Source of the DNA: Cyanoderma ruficeps
Lineage: Eukaryota > Chordata > Aves > Passeriformes > Timaliidae
Direction: 5' to 3'
DNA: 64,000 nt
Assembly (NCBI GenBank): GCA_008694505.1
Contig: VZDJ01007749.1
Coordinates: 7,659,790-7,723,789, forward strand
Shown in pieces: positions 47,322 to 62,644 of the stretch (position 1 is its first letter; each line of letters begins with the position of its first letter). The position numbers and the translations under genes were made by a program. The notes under the pieces were generated by a model. It was not told where the DNA came from. It made no database searches and saw only the letters and a program-made list of their open reading frames with translations.

Positions 47322-50300
47322 CGCATTTTTCGCTTCAAGTGGTAAGGATAAGATAAATGTTCTTTCTGAATTATTTAATCCTCTATTCAGCCTAAAATGT
47401 CACGAGAAACCTTTTTAAAGAACAATCATGGTCTATTAAATACACTTCTCACTGTCTTGCTCAGGGATATCAAACTGGCTTGCTGGGGAGTTATAACAAC
47501 CTGAAATCCTATTACTTAACAAGTATATTTGGGGGTTTTGATATTCCAGTGGAATTAAGAGGTATTCTAAAAATGCCTTTTCATTTTGTTATCCACAACC
47601 ATTTCCCAGAAGCCATTTATGAATTTAGATTTTACCTTTGGATAGGAGTTAGCTTTTAGACATTAATATATTGCTGGTTGGTGTTTATGGGAAATGGGGA
47701 GGAAGAGAAATGAGAAATATTTTCTTATTCTTTTAAAGATCCTAATTGTTGAAATCCACTTTGAATTATTTGTGCTGGCTCCTGCTTGTAATGTTCTCTG
47801 ACTGTAGTTACAAGTAAAATAATAATCAGTCTTTTACCATTCTTCACAAATCTAGCATAGCACCATGGTGAATGAACAGTTGGCCTTATTAGCACTAATT
47901 TGTTATGATCAAAGTGGTAGTCCAATTTCAAATTACTATAAACTTGATGAATTCATTTGCAGAAACAGCTGAAACTTTGATTATATTCTAAGCTATAGCG
48001 AGTAGGGCAAACGCAAAGAAGAGCAGTAGCACTGCCAAGAAAATTTTGGTCAATCCAAGTGTATGCAGTGAAGGTGACATCATTGTTTGTAACATATGCA
48101 ATTATAACTATAAATTTAAGACTGTTCTGAAATAATCTCTACGGGTTTTTTCCTTTTTAAAGACAGGTTTGTCTGCCTTTATCAATACTACCTTTCCATT
48201 GTGATGAACATAAAATGAGAATCATAAATAACTATTATGGAAGACATTAATTAACTCTTCTTTAACTCGAGAAACTTGAGACTCTCCCAGCTTGCCTGCT
48301 CCTTCTCAAATAATTACTCTGTCAATGCATAGTTAATAGAATCCTACCTCATCCCCTTTTAGTAAGGATTTCCTACCAAACTTTTATTTTGAAATTTGCT
48401 AAAAATGTATTTTGCAAACTTGAAAAAAACCTATTTTAGTGTAGTATGTTTTTTAATAATGATGATGATGATAATAGTACCTGGGGGTTTCTTCACAGTA
48501 TGGCATACTTAGATCCACGTTAAAATATGAAATGGAGTAATGGGTTTTAGATTTGTTTATTTTTATTGAAAGTCTTTTGAACTTAGTGCAGCTCAGAGAC
48601 AATGATTAGGAAAGATGGTGATGCAATTTTGAAGTAGCATGGGGAGAATGTGTGGGGGCAGTATTATACCATAGGAAAGATATAAGGAGTCTTTATTTAC
48701 ACTTGAGACTTTTAGATTTATTTTTTTATAACTCTTTTCTCATTATGAGATTTATTTTGCTGAGAGCTGCCTGAATCTGAACTTTATGACAGTAAGAAGT
48801 ACTTGGAATATATTGCAAAGCAGAAAACTCAGAGTTTTTCCATGGTGTCTTTTCCTTGACTTCATTTGGTAAATTCAAGCCAGTGGTAATAGAGTTCATT
48901 TCAGCATGTTCCTACTTTTAGCTAGTGTATTTTTCAAAATGTTTGTGACGTTACTTGCATCTGGACTTTGCATACCATCTTGTCTTATCTGGTCAAAAGT
49001 ACCCAACAAACAAACCCCTCTGATTTGTATGTGCTAAGTGCATAGATTTACTGCTGCAGTTTGAACATTTTTAAATTAAAATATATTGCTTGTTCCAAAT
49101 GTATTGATTTACACATCTCTTTGTCAATATTAAGTAGAGCAACTTTTCCAATAAGTTAAAAAAGATGTGGCAAGACAGGTTACATTTAGTGGATTGGTTG
49201 AAGTTTATATTTCTGCATTTTACTTGTTTGTGTGTTCTTGCTCTTTTGCCCTTTATTCTCAATCACCGTTACAGGTATTTGTTATGTCCCTTAACTGAGA
49301 AGAGATGCTGCCAGCTGCATTCTGAATTCATACAAAGTTACAGTCATTTAAATGTGCCCCTTCTTTAGCTTTCAACTCCTAACAAGTGCTTAAATACAAA
49401 GGTTCTCCCTGAGGTTGCGGTTTTTTTGATGCCTAAAAGATCCTAACTTGGGATCAAAGCTCTTAAGCTTGACAGTGGTGTAATAGTGAATTGTCAGAAT
49501 GACTGTTTTCACTGTGAGTGCTCTTCAGTGCAACGTTTCAGTTGTATGTTTTTTGAGAAGGCCATGTAATCACCTTTTTTTGTCCACTTCTAGTCATCAG
49601 CCAGCTGCTTCTGCAATAGTCATTTGTATTTGGAATATGTGTATGAATTACCAATGCAAACAATCTTGCTGCTGCTCTCTCATCTCAGTTCTCTTGCACC
49701 TGAGTGTGAAACTACTCATTTGTCCGAAGTAAGCAAATCATCAAGTGTGTAGTAGTGATAGGCTATAGGAGCATCCTCTGACTTACTTGTTAAAACTGGT
49801 CCATTTCTCTGTGTGCTCAGCCTGTTCTGCTGATTGCTGATCTGAAACGCAGCTGAGATGTAAAGCTGGACAATAACAGCTAGTGGGCATAAGCTTGCTA
49901 GTGGAACATCAGTCTGGTGCAGATCAAGGAAACATTATAAATTTGAGTGGGTTTTTTGTCTGTAGGTTGAGGTCACCCTCAAGTTCATAAAAATCTTTCC
50001 CAATGCCGGGTAGATCCACACGGGAACTGACCAGTTCCCTAAAAACTGTTGTGATGTTTTTTGGCTTTAAGTACTGTCATTCCAGTTGCTTGACCTCTAG
50101 AAAGTCACTAAGAGATTCTTTTTGGGAGTCATGGGTGCTGAAAAAGAAATCAGAAGTCATTTTCTTCTCACTTTTAAAAGGTCAGAATTCTCTCTCAGTG
50201 TGGTCTGACTAGTGTGTATCTATTGATATTAAATATGCATGTAATTCAGAAAGTAAATACCTATTTAAATACAGTGCTAATTTTTAATCTGAATACTTGC

Positions 50301-53300
50301 AGCAAGTTGAAAGAATGGATTATGATAGCAGGTGGTTTGTTTAAGTGGAAATAGTAAATTAAGGAAGAAAAGGAAAATTGTAGAAATATTTTCATGTAGT
50401 GTTAAAAAAAAAAATCTTCATTTGGGCGACATTGGGCAGTCACGTTGTAGACACACTTAGAGAAATTCAGTATATAGTTTCTGTGTTTAGGGATAAGTTG
50501 AGAGTGATTGCCAGAGCCTCATGGCAGTGGAACATGTGAGGCCCGTGCTGTGAGGACTGTGGTGTTTGTTCTGTACACAGGAAAAAAAGAAAAAAAAGTT
50601 TGTCCAGAGCTGCTGTATATCAGTACAGTTAATAAAACTTAGGAAAAAAAGCAACTTTCTTTGTCTCTCTAAATGACATTACTTTGAACTTCTAGGCATC
50701 TTATCCTAGATTTTCTATAGTAATTGAAATGTACATCTAGATTTGTATAACCTCTGTTGTTGATGATACATTCTGTGGAGTTGGTACCTCTATTTTTTCC
50801 AGTGTAATAAATCTGTTTTGTCAAGAAGAGGGAGAGAGGTGTGTTATCCATTGTCATTCTCTAGTAGAAAGCCAATTTTTTATTGCCTTTTTTTACCTGG
50901 GTTTTCTATGGAAGTGATGTGAGCTGTCATCATGTTTCTTTCTTCTTTCTTGCTGCATTCCAATACCCTCAGGAAATTCCAAGTTAATTTGACAATCCAG
51001 TTAAATGTGACAGTTGTTCAGATGTAAATGATTATTAAATACCTCAAGTTTTGTGAAAAGATGTAGCCAGCTTAAGTGACAAACCTAAATTTATTAACTC
51101 CCTTGAGGAAAGACTTTTTGCATAAACTTAGTTATTAGCATGAGAGAAACCCATGTGGGAGTAACCTTATAAATGCTTCAACATTTGATCAGTGTTTGTG
51201 CCTTTGTTAGCCCTCAAAGTCACTTAAATGTCAGGTGTAAAGCTATAAGAAACCAGGTAGAGTTGCTTAGTTTTTTTCCAGTTTGCTTTATCTCCCTTCA
51301 GAATGCATCATGAACAGGTCGAGACAGTTAGAATAGAAACTTAAAAGCACTGATTTTATTGATTTGTTGGCCAGGTCATTTATGTTTAGTAATTAGTATC
51401 CTCTGTTATCCTTAATTATTTTAGACAATGTTATTTATATTTCAGTTAATTATAGTCAAAGCTTTTTTCCCAACAGAAACTGTGCTGATTTTTTAATTTT
51501 TTTTTCCCTCTAAGTCTGTGGCTGTAGTGACCTCTAAGACTTACTTCAACTTTTGTCTGAATATTCTAAAAATGTTGTGTTTTCCTGTTTTAATAGTGTC
51601 TAAGGTTGAATTTCCCTGGGGTACTGATAAAAGATAATGCCAAGAAAATTCTTGGCAAATTTTCAAGAATGGCAGGTCCCTTGAGTTCCAAGAATGATGG
51701 GTCAAGGTGGAAGCAGACATTTGCTTTCTGGTAGTCCAGAATAAAAATTGGGTCTTTGCGAGGTTTAGTCAAGTGAAGCATAAACAGAAATGACAGCGGA
51801 CTTTGAATTTGAACTGCATATAAAGCATATTTATATCCAAGAGCACTAATAACTAATAAAATAAATAACTACTGTGTGTGCATCTCCATGCTACCTATTT
51901 TTATGTGTCACTTGGAATTTTCATCTCCAGAAGTTCAGTGATTTCATTCCTTCCTTTATTTCCTCTTCCCTTTTACTATGTCAGCTGCTAATCTTGATAT
52001 TTATTTCAACCAAATAAGCAAACTGATTATTACAGTGCTAAAAAGTTGCTTGAATATGGTAAGTTTCTTCCTTTGGTTTGCTTAGAGGCAGAGTTCATGG
52101 TTCAGTACTGATTGTGGAGGAAAACTATATTAAAGCAGTGTAATTCTGTGGGAATTTAATACTTTTGCTGGAAATAAATGTTTTTCATCATTTAAAAATA
52201 ATGACATTCAGAGATAATAAGAATTTTACTCAAAAGAAATTTTGACACAATCTGAGTTTTTTTTCCCCTATATTTTTCAGTGTTATTAGCATCCTCAGTA
52301 AGAATTGCAAACAATTAAAATGTATATTACTTTCACACAGCTTCAGTATTGTTCATTCACACTGATTGACTTATGTCCTTTATATTACACAAAGAAGTTG
52401 AGTGTTTGGGCAATCTAAACCACAAGAGGAAATTGTTTGCCAAGTTTTTGAGTAATATTTGTTCCATGTTAGAAATACACCTTTAGATGTGTTACTGTCT
52501 GTGTTTAAAAAGAAATTAATGGAGATTGTAGCCAATGCTAAAGCCAAATTGCAGCCTGATTGGTGTGTCAGCCAAAATAAATAATCAGTAAGAGTTTCAG
52601 GTCTGCCCTTTCTCCCATTACTTGGAGTATTTAAAAAGATTTACAAAAAAGCTGTGAAGTTAGCTTGTTAAATGTCAGAAGTCCACTGACTTCATGAAGA
52701 CTGCATCATTTAACTGAGAAATTTTATGGTTTCATTTATTACACTGAAACAGTTCTTAAGAACTAAGAAAAATATCTCTAACATAATTTAATTGCATTAC
52801 TTTGTGGCATTCAGATAATTGAGGTTGAAGTGAGTTGTCAAGTTAATGTCATGTCAAACTCTTGCCTTAGTGGACTCCAATACTGAATTTGGGGTTTGGC
52901 CTGATTTTGTGATTGGCTGGAAGGCTAATGTATATAACTGCTACTTCAGGACATGATCAGAGTTGCAACGCTGGATTCTGTATATTCCTTTCCCATCTGA
53001 GGGTTTTTTAAGGTTTTCTGTGGGGGAAAAAAAAACCAACAACAAACCAGAACAGCAATGCTAGCTGTGTGCTCTGTCATCTGCTTAATCCTTATCCCCT
53101 TCACATTGTCAATACTCATCTAATTCCACTTTAACAACAGTAATTGGCTGATGGAGTAGCAGATATAGATTTATTTTCCTGATGACTCCTTGACTTTTTT
53201 CCTCTGGTAATACTAATAGAATTCCAAATCCTTACTGGTGTGATCATGTCATGAGTAGGTCAACAGTCATGTCAAGGTCCTATTGGAAACTTCATAGCCA

Positions 53301-56300
53301 ACATCTTAATTTAGACTTAGCTATCTTTTTCTCTTGTATGTGCAATTGTAAGCAATTCTTTCAAGTATCACACTCATTCCATTATAACACAATTCGTTTG
53401 ATGCAAAGGGAGGCGGTTCTGCATGTGATTTGTTTACTGAATGGTAGTGGGTCATATAAGCCCAGTAAGCCTCTTCCAGATGTGATGCATCATCTGAATT
53501 ATGTGAGAAGCTTGAAGGAAACAAAATACTGCTTGTTTGTTTTCAGAGTTATTTTAGTCTTTCAGTTAATGAGAATTGAAATAGATAGTGTGGCTTTCTA
53601 ACATTTAAGGAAAACATGTCTGAAAATTTGAAATGTCAGGACACTGGGGTAGCTCAATTGATCCAGTGGTTCCCTGCCACTGAAAGGCAAAGACTTGTTT
53701 CATTTCTTGCTTTCTTTAATTCTATCCTACCTCTTAACCTGCCTGCTCTAGGCCATGTGGTTTCTGTCTACATTTTTCCAGAGCTCTGAATTATAACTGA
53801 CTTCTGAGTTGCCTCAATCTACTATAGCAAACAGTAAAAAAACCACAGACTTTTCCTTTGAGGTTAATTTTGTCATCATCTTAGTGAGCTGAAAGTGATC
53901 TGGAGAAGGGGAGGAGCATCACCTTTGACACGTGAATGTGGAAGAGGGTATGCAGGACAGCCCATTTTAGCAGTAATGAGTTATTTAGGACAAACCGTTG
54001 CCCGGTGGAATTTTATCTTGAGTTTTTGATAAAGTTACAATTGAGAAGTAAGACCATCAAGTTGTTTGGAAACCTGTCTAGGTTTGATGGAGACTGTCTT
54101 TCACATCACCACCCAACTTTACTTTGTCTTTCCTATTTATGTGAACCTTCATATTTATTTTTGGCATCAGTGTGTATCCAATCTGGAAATGGGAAGTATG
54201 CTGTGTTGCCTTTCTTGGACTTGAAGTAATATTGCAGAAGTTTTGGGGATCGACTTGAGTAAGAACAGAGTAGAGTGCATATACTCAAGCTGTCAGAAAA
54301 ATCTGTAACAACTGATTAAATACCTTTTGTCTCTTAAAGCATGTCAGACTTAATTGAGTGGTTAAGAACCAGTTTTGGCAGAGACTTAATCTCACTTAGT
54401 CTTTTGGCTAACTGAATAGTACTCAATATTGAAAGGGTGCATGCAGTCTCTTGATAGAGATTTATGCACTTGACCAAGTGCTTAAATTTTACAGGGAAAC
54501 ATTTAAATTCAAGTGCTTTGGTAGTCCTACATCAGAAGCAATGCCTATCTTGGGAATTACCACTATTAAATCAGCAAGGAATATTAACCACAGTCTACAG
54601 CCTGGCTTGACTGCCTTATCAAAGCTGCTCTTTTTATCCTCTATCCAAAACCTTTATTCTGTGAATCTGTTGTCCAGTTAGAGGGAAGTTGTCCATTAAC
54701 AGTGTCTCTGTCTAGTGTATTAACATGGCCTCTGAATGTTTCTGTACGAGTGACAGGCAGAAAGGAGCAGAGATGAGAAGAAAAACCCTCAGAGTATTTC
54801 CTGTTTAGCAGGGAAGTTTTCTTTAGTATAAGGCTTCTTGTTGCCAAGCCATGCAGGTGTTTGACTTCCACTTTAAAATAAGAGAACGTCCCAAAATGAT
54901 AACGCTTTCTAAGAACCTGGTCTAATACATGAAATGTGCTTATTGAAATATTCCTTTAGTCTAAAAAAGCAACAGACTGCTTTACTGTAGATAAAAATGT
55001 GTATTGTTTTTTGAATTATTGGTTTTATAAATTTTTGTTTCTGGGAAAAAAGCCCAGAAAGCATAAAAGTAGTAAACTACACTTAACTACATGTTTTTTT
55101 TAAGTTTTCCCCTGATCTGTAACTGAAGCAAAATCCAGTAGTTTAGAATGTTAATCTGTAGTTTTAGAAACATTAATTGCTTCAATAGCTAAACTCACAG
55201 TAACAGTGGTGTTCTGAATTCTTATGTGAAATACTTTCATTTCATAATGTCGTATGTATAACAACATATATTCTTAATGTATGACCAAGTGGAACTTCAC
55301 AATTTTTTGGAAGTACTAGCAAGTGCCACATTGTTGCTCCATGCCCCTTTTAATTACATTCAGCTTCCTTGTTAAATGAATTTCATCCAGCCAGTTGTCA
55401 GATGGACAGGAGAATATAACTGAGGTTTCAATAAAGTGACCAAACATGTCTTCAATGCATATCATCTATTTGTATTTCCTCATTGCAAGTGAGTCAAAAA
55501 TTATTTTTTTTTTAAGTTTAGCTTTGTTTTCCCTTAAAATTACCATCTTTCTCTCAGTATATTCTATAAAGCTACTTAATATGCATGAGGGTCTTTAAAA
55601 ATTTATTTTGAAATATAATTTCAGATTAATAATGCTGATAGTGTAAAAGAATTAAAAACTTTCACTATAATAATTCATCTAAACTGATTTTTAATGTCAG
55701 TCTTAAAGGAAATGTTTTCTTGGATTCTTTTCCCTAATATATGTTAGGTTTTCTTGTGGTTAGACTTGTTGGCTTTTAGATTTTATTTCCAATTTTTTTG
55801 TTCAAGGTAGAATAGGTTAAGTTAGCAGCATACAATTTGTTTCATTAAGGAATTTGAAGCATTCTTCTCTTGTAATCTCCCCCTATCAGAACCCTGAAGG
55901 TTAACAATTTGTTCAGTATCCTAAGAAGTTAAATTGAACAGCCAAACTGGCTTAAAAACAGCTTGCAGTCCCTAAAGAAGGGGAGGGTAAGAGGATGCAC
56001 ATCCTTGGTTCATCCTGCTCTTTCCCACCTAATGAAGTAGTTGAGCATTTCACTGAAATCTCCCAACTTAAATTTGTCCACTTGCTTGTACCATTCCATC
56101 CCACTTGTCAGTGTTTGGGTGGGTTGAATCATCTCACTAAAAAAAAATAACTGAAAATTGCAAAACAAAGCTAGACCTAGCACAGTCTGTAAAAGATAGC
56201 AAAGACATTGTCAGATTTAATTTTAATTATTTTAATTGGAGTTTGTAAGTCATTATAAACAACTTGTGGTTTTTGTTCCTTGTGGACTTAAGTCTCACAT

Positions 56301-59300
56301 ACTTATACTTGTTTTTTGTTATTCTCACAAAGTAATATGGACTTTCCAAATGTAAAAAGAACACTGTTCCTGCCACAAGGAGATAAAAAATATGCATGCA
56401 AAGGAGATTGAAGGAAATAGTATGGCAGGATATGTGACTGTTGGCTGGTAAATAAGAATAAGCTGTTCTGTTGAGGTTTTTAATTAACTTGTCAGTATAA
56501 ATCAGCTGGATTTCCCATGGGCAGCATGGCAGATGAGGGTCTTCCAAAGGGAATTAACTGGAGAAAGGGTGAAAGCTGTACAGATGAGTTTGTGAAAAAC
56601 GTTCTGTGCACAAGAGACAGGAAGAAGTCAGAGAACTGCTAATGCTAGAAGCATTAAAAGAAAAAGTAAAAAAAAAATTGTGGAATCTGGTTTCTCTAAC
56701 AAGGGAGGAGGAGATGGCATGAAATAAAATGGATGAAAGTGTCTGAGTGGCATGAAAAATTATGGAAAGCTTGAATTAGATTTCTTGATACTAATGGTAG
56801 AATTCAACTAATACTGCAGTCTTCAAATCTGAAACCTGAACTGTTGTCTAAGATGAGAATAGCAGGCGAGGAAGGATGACTAGGCCATCAGTATTGCTGC
56901 TACTCACAGTTCTGTAGGGTTATTAAAACAGGAACAAGAAACAGGTAATTTGGGGCTTGGTTTGTTCATTTAGAACTGTATTAGTGTTAAACTGACACTG
57001 AAACATCAGCATGAGGTTTCAGGAAAGGAGTTGTGATCCATGTTAGATGAGAGCTGACAGCTGGAAGATGAGCACACTTGAGAACCATCAGCCTGGATGC
57101 TCTGTGCTGCAGAACTTCAGCTTCCTCTGGTTTTCAGGTTGCAGAGCTGAACATCCTCCTGCATGCAGGCCTAGCTTGATGTAAACCCAGCAGATAGTTA
57201 AAGTACTTCTCCATTTTATTACACTACAACAGAAAGTAGCTGTCCCACTGTTTGGAGAGAATTTTGACTGTGTCATTGAAATTATCTCCCATTTCAGTCA
57301 GGCGGAACACAGGAGCAGTCATGGGAAGACAGTGTTTCTCCAAGACTTTCTGCCTTTTAGGAAGTTCAGGGACAATGGGTGTTTAGAGCTCTCTGTCACA
57401 GTGAGGTCCAGATTGTTGTATGATGTCCACAGCTATGCTTTATTAACTGCTTTAGAGATGGTGTCCAACAGTAGTGGAGGAGCTGGTTCTGGGAAAGTTG
57501 TTTCGTAGGATCTAACTCTTAAGAATTCGACTCTGGAACCTCAACCCTTAAGCGCTTGGTAGGCAGTGGGATTCTAAGAGTGACCCACAGCATGGTATGT
57601 TTCAGCAATTTTCTTTCTGTGTCACCATTCTTGTCACCCCAGACAAGCTTGCTTCTGTTGGTAGGGGCTCTACATTCTCTATACTAGTAGATAGTAATGG
57701 TATAAAATACAACCCTTGTGTTTTTGAAACAATGCTGTTTGGTTCACAATATTAAGATACCAGCATGGCCAGTTTCACTTGGCATGTATTTTTCAGTTAT
57801 TCTATTAAAAGCAGCTTAAGTTTCTGTGAAGCTGACTCTTACAATCAAGCGAGTTTAGGATCTCACTTATTTACTTGCTTGAGCCTGAATTTGGTATTTC
57901 CTTCAGAAATCTCTTTATGGGCTTTCATACTGTCACAACATTATTCTGATTTCAAGCCTGATTTTTATGGTGGTATAATTAACAGACAGAGTATGTTGAT
58001 ACAAAACAAGACATATACTGGTTTTGACACTGAGAATTAATTATGAAATAAAAGACAGATTTGTGCTCAGGCTAGCATTAGCCTCGCAGTTCAAAATATA
58101 AGCAGTCACCTTGGAATCATGTAACAAAAAGTGACACCCTTTCTTTTACTATAGGCTAAATATATCTTGTGAACTTTAGTTAGATAAATCATCTGTGTGT
58201 CAGTTCTATTTGTTATTCTATTTAATTAATTTGGAAAATAGTTGTTGCTTTCCTTTGACAAGCAGAGGCTTCATGTTTGTTAAATACTTTAAAAAAATGG
58301 GTGTGCTTTTTGTAGTGGTTTAGATTATTATCAGAGAGGTTGTTCATTCTTACTAGAAAAAGGTGACATTCAGCATATCATTGGCAGCCAATTTTAAATG
58401 AAGTTTCAATAGACTGCCTATAATACTGTTTTTCAACCCCTTTAATTAGTTTTTGCATGGAATATGTTGCACGAAGTGCTGGCATCGTCTTTTACTCTTG
58501 TTCCCTGCATGTGAATACAGTTTGGATGTCTTTAGGGCAACTTCCCTTATTTTATGGCAACAAAGACTCCTCCAAATATTTCATGCTGGTTAATACAGGA
58601 AAAAACATTGTGTTAGTGTGTTAATCTTGAGCTCACAAAGAACCACTGGAGGATAAGAGGAGGGCATCTGTTGGATAAGCTTTCAATGTGATGGGAATGA
58701 TAACAGACCTACAACTGGTGCAAAAAACAGCTAATCTTTTGCAGTATGTGATTAACACCAGTGCATATCTCCTCAAAATTTGTTTATTGATGCAGAGGGG
58801 AATAGTAGACAAAGAAGGACCTTACTTTTGAGAAACCTGGCCATTCCAAGCTGCCACAATTTGTACTGGCTGCAGTGACCATTTCAGGTTTTTAGGCCTA
58901 TATGTTCTGGGTGGGTTATTTTTGTGATGGATTGTCACTGTGATGGACGATCCTCTACTACCTCCTCTATGTATTTGTCAGTACAATTGTAGTTGGAGTA
59001 GTTTTTAGGCTTTTATAGTAAAAATTCTTGGGACGATTGAGAAGTTATAAATCATCTTAGAGTTTTGCATAATGAATTAAAAATCTGCTTTTATTACAGT
59101 AGAGGTGTGGTTACGAGGAAGAAAATGAAGATGCTGAAAAATCAGCTTTGGAAATCTGTAATTAATTTCTTAATTTCCTTCTGAATAACAGGACAGACAG
59201 CCCTTTGTGCATTTTCTAGTTCCAGTGTAATTGACATCCTGATGCAGATTGGACCTTTTTTAAAAAAGATTTAGAAGAGATTTCAAACTATTCGTGTTGC

Positions 59301-60910
59301 TTTCAGAAAAGGGTTTAGCAGTTGTGTCCCTTATAAAGATGATTAGCAATTGCAGTATTTACAAAGTGGTGTGTAATAGTATGTAAACACCTTCCTAGGT
59401 CATGAAGCATGGTAATTTCCAGACGTTTATGCTACCTTCTGCTTAGTTGGCAGGGAAGCCACCAGCAGGTGATTGTTGATTATTCTCCAGGCTTACAGAA
59501 ACCACATGTAGAGCTAACTGATTGCTGCCAAGAAGGGTGTTCTTAGGTTTTGTACATGAGTGTTTAGCACATGCCCTAAGGAGGTCTTCAGAGCTTTATG
59601 CAAATGCTGTCTCTTCTTATAGTTAGGCAATAATTAAGGTAAGTTTAATAATTAAGTTAGTGCACATCCAAGTTTGTGGGAAGTTGGTTCTGGCCCCCAC
59701 AGTCCCTTCTTAAATGTCATTTAAGAAGTTGCATGCATTAAAAAAAAATCCTGTGTATACATGATTCCTGAATAGTAACCAAAGATAGGCATGATAATCT
59801 GGGTTGGAGTGTTTGGGTCTCAGTTTTGAGCACAAACTTGTGATATTTAATAACACTTCCATTTAGCAATGTGTAACATTTTAGCTACCAGTGCTGCTGA
59901 AGTTTCACTTGAACTTAACAGATACCTGTGAATGAATACATTTTTCATAAAACAAAGGAAATTGGTGCTTCTGGTGTCAACCACAGTAATGAAATGAGCA
60001 TGTAAAGGAATCAGGTCCTTGCTCATTAAATTCAAAAGCACCTGCTATATTATTATTTGGCTGTAAACCAAAAAAAGAATGGTTTAGTTAAAGCAGAGGG
60101 GAGGGGGGAAATCACTTAATCAAATTTATACAGCTTTCAGAAAGTTACTGGAACTAAAGTAGTTGGTGATGTAATGTATGAAGTCAAAGAGTGTTTTGCT
60201 ATGCTGGAGAAAACTAATGGAAACATTCACTTGGGGTAAGACAAATGGTATTAAATGAGAAAACACACCATGAATTGCAAATGGAGCTGAGTTAATTTGT
60301 TGCTACAGTAGTGTTGCCCTACTGTTAAATGAAGGCTGTGTAATTATCTTGCTGGCAGAGATAATGTCAAAACCTCATTTCTCCTTACATGCCTCATTTT
60401 TACATGAGGGCTAATTGAGCTGCAAGGTGACAACTGATTATATATAGCTATCATCAGGTCCTTTTGCTCAATTTGCAAATAATGTTATCTTTTTTAAGTG
60501 ATGATTTTTATCACATGTCAAATTAAGGCATTAAAAAAACTTTTTAAAGCTATTTTAGTAATTTGTAGCATTGCGTTTCTGTCACCATTTTATTTATATT
60601 TTTCAGTATTAATTAATTCTTCTTCCAAGATTCTTGACATCTATTTACTTACTATCCCTTTACTTAATGCAGAGAGACATGTGCTAGTCACTTTTTCATG
60701 CCTCTTGATCATCATAAATGAAAGGGCACCTCAGAATCCCAAATAAATTAAGTTTTCTTAAACTTTTTGGTTGTGCTTTCTTGTTTATTGAAAATGCTGC
60801 TGAATAATTTTTGTTAATCAATATCAGACTTAACAAATATCTTTTCATTATGCCCAAAGAAGCCCAATGATACTGTGTCGAATAGCAGCACCATTACCTG
60901 CCTTGACACA

Positions 60911-61635
60911 AAATCACAGTGTGTGTCAGGCTGGGAGGGACCGCACTGGGACATCTGGTTCAACCTTCCTGCTTAAGCAGGATCATCCTGGAGCACATTG
61001 CACAGGATTGTGTACAGTTGGTTCTTGAGTATCTCCAGTGGGAGACTCTACACAGACTCTCTGGACAATCTGTTCCAGTGTTCAGTCACCCACAGTAAAG
61101 AAGTTCTTCTTCATATTCAGGTGGATCTTCCTGTGGATCAGTTTCTGCCCATTGCCTCTTGTCCTATTGCTTGGCACCATCAACAAGAGGCTGACTCCTC
61201 CTTCTTCATACCCTCGCTTCAGATACTGACAAGACACTGATGATGTCCCCTCTTGGTCATCTCTTCCTAAGGCTGAACAGGGCCAGCTCCCTCAGCCTTT
61301 CCTTGTAAGAGAGATGCTCCAGTCTCTTAATCATCTTTGTAGCTCTCCACTGGAGTCATTGCATGTTTGTCCTGCCAAGGAGCCCAGAACAGGACACAGC
61401 ATTCCAGGCTTCATCAGGGCTGAGCAGAGGGGCAGGATCACCTCCCTTGACCTCCCGGCAATGCTCTTTCTGATGCACCCCAGGACACCACTGGCCATCT
61501 TGGAGATGGGCACTGCTGGCTCAGGGACAGTTTGTCCACCAGGACCTCCAGGTCCCTCTTTGTAGAGTTGCTTTCCAGCAGATCAGCCCCCCAGCCTGTG
61601 CTGGTGCCTGGGGTTATTCCTCCCCTGGTGCAGCA
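60911..61635 (-). mobile_element. CR1 LINE fragment (longest uninterrupted copy)
   Basis: Reverse complement of about 725 bp of CR1 3' sequence: 'aatcacagtgtgtgtcaggc', 'gacaatctgttccagtgttc', 'cccattgcctcttgtcctat', 'ctgagcagaggggcaggatc', 'gtccaccaggacctccaggt' and 'gtgcctggggttattcctcc'. It is antisense to GPATCH2 and 5'-truncated near 61635. It is the intact-site reference for the split copy at 6762-8440, showing what is continuous there. Its minus-strand open frames (61331-61513 and 61438-61740) are CR1-derived and not genes. Confidence 0.95.
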
Positions 61636-62644
61636 GCCTAAGGATGATACGAGGGACAATGTTAAAGCCCTTAATTCAAGGTAGACAATATCCATTGCTC
61701 TCTCCTCATCCGTCCAGGTAGTTTTCATTGTAGAAGGCAATCAAGATTGGTCAAGCTTCATGATGATCAAGGGGCCTCTTCACTTTGTCAGTGCAGAACT
61801 AAAGCCTAACGTTGTTTTTTCTTGGTCTGTTCAGTCTCTGCTTTACCTGTAGGTGCAGTGCAGTCTCTTTGCAAAATCTTAGTTTTTTGGCTCTAGCTAC
61901 ATTCTCAAGAGCTAAAATAGAAACAGTTAATTTTGCATTCCACAAATATAAAGGAGCCAATCTGGATTTCCATGTTCTTGCCTGACAGCGCTGAGCTACA
62001 GAAGCAATACATGAAACAAGCCTTAAGACCGTGTTTGGAAAAAGAGAACTTCCGAAATCTGGCACTAATGCTGAAAAACAAATAATTTTTGCAATCCTTC
62101 GTAAACTTCTTGCATTTTTTGGAAATACTGTTCATAAGGTATTTACAACATATCTGAAAAATAGGTGAGTCTCTGAAATCATCGTGTTACATTTGCTCCC
62201 TTTCCCCTTGCACATAGAGCTTGTATTGAAGTGGAACCTGGAAAGTTTGATAAGCTTATAATGACTGTCTTGTGTTTCAGAGTAGTCACACTCCTATCAG
62301 GGGGTTGATTGTAGTCTAAATAGTATTTAAGAACAAATTTAAAACAGGGAAATATTTTCATTTGCAAAATATAAAAATAGGTTCAGTTTGTGTTGCATTA
62401 AATACATCTCAAAAATAAGGCATCATAACTTCTAACTGGGTTGAAGCTTAATAATGTGGGACTCTCTTATTTGCTAAGGCCTTGTGCTTATTCAGTATTC
62501 TCACATCTTTTATTAAACTTAAATATGTGGGTTTATATTTTAAGTAGGTATACTTCTTCATTGGACATGAAGTTCAGCCATGACTTGGCTTTTAAACAAA
62601 TGACATAATTATGTAAAACTATCTAAATATAAAGGGTCATTAAA

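Noticed and set aside
53646..53705. tRNA-like string GGGGTAGCTCAATTGATCCA
   Set aside because: It resembles a D-arm only; there is no GGTTCRA T-arm and no foldable acceptor stem.
61331..61740. Minus-strand frames of 60 and 100 codons
   Set aside because: Both lie wholly or largely within the CR1 copy at 60911-61635 and are decayed element sequence, not host genes.
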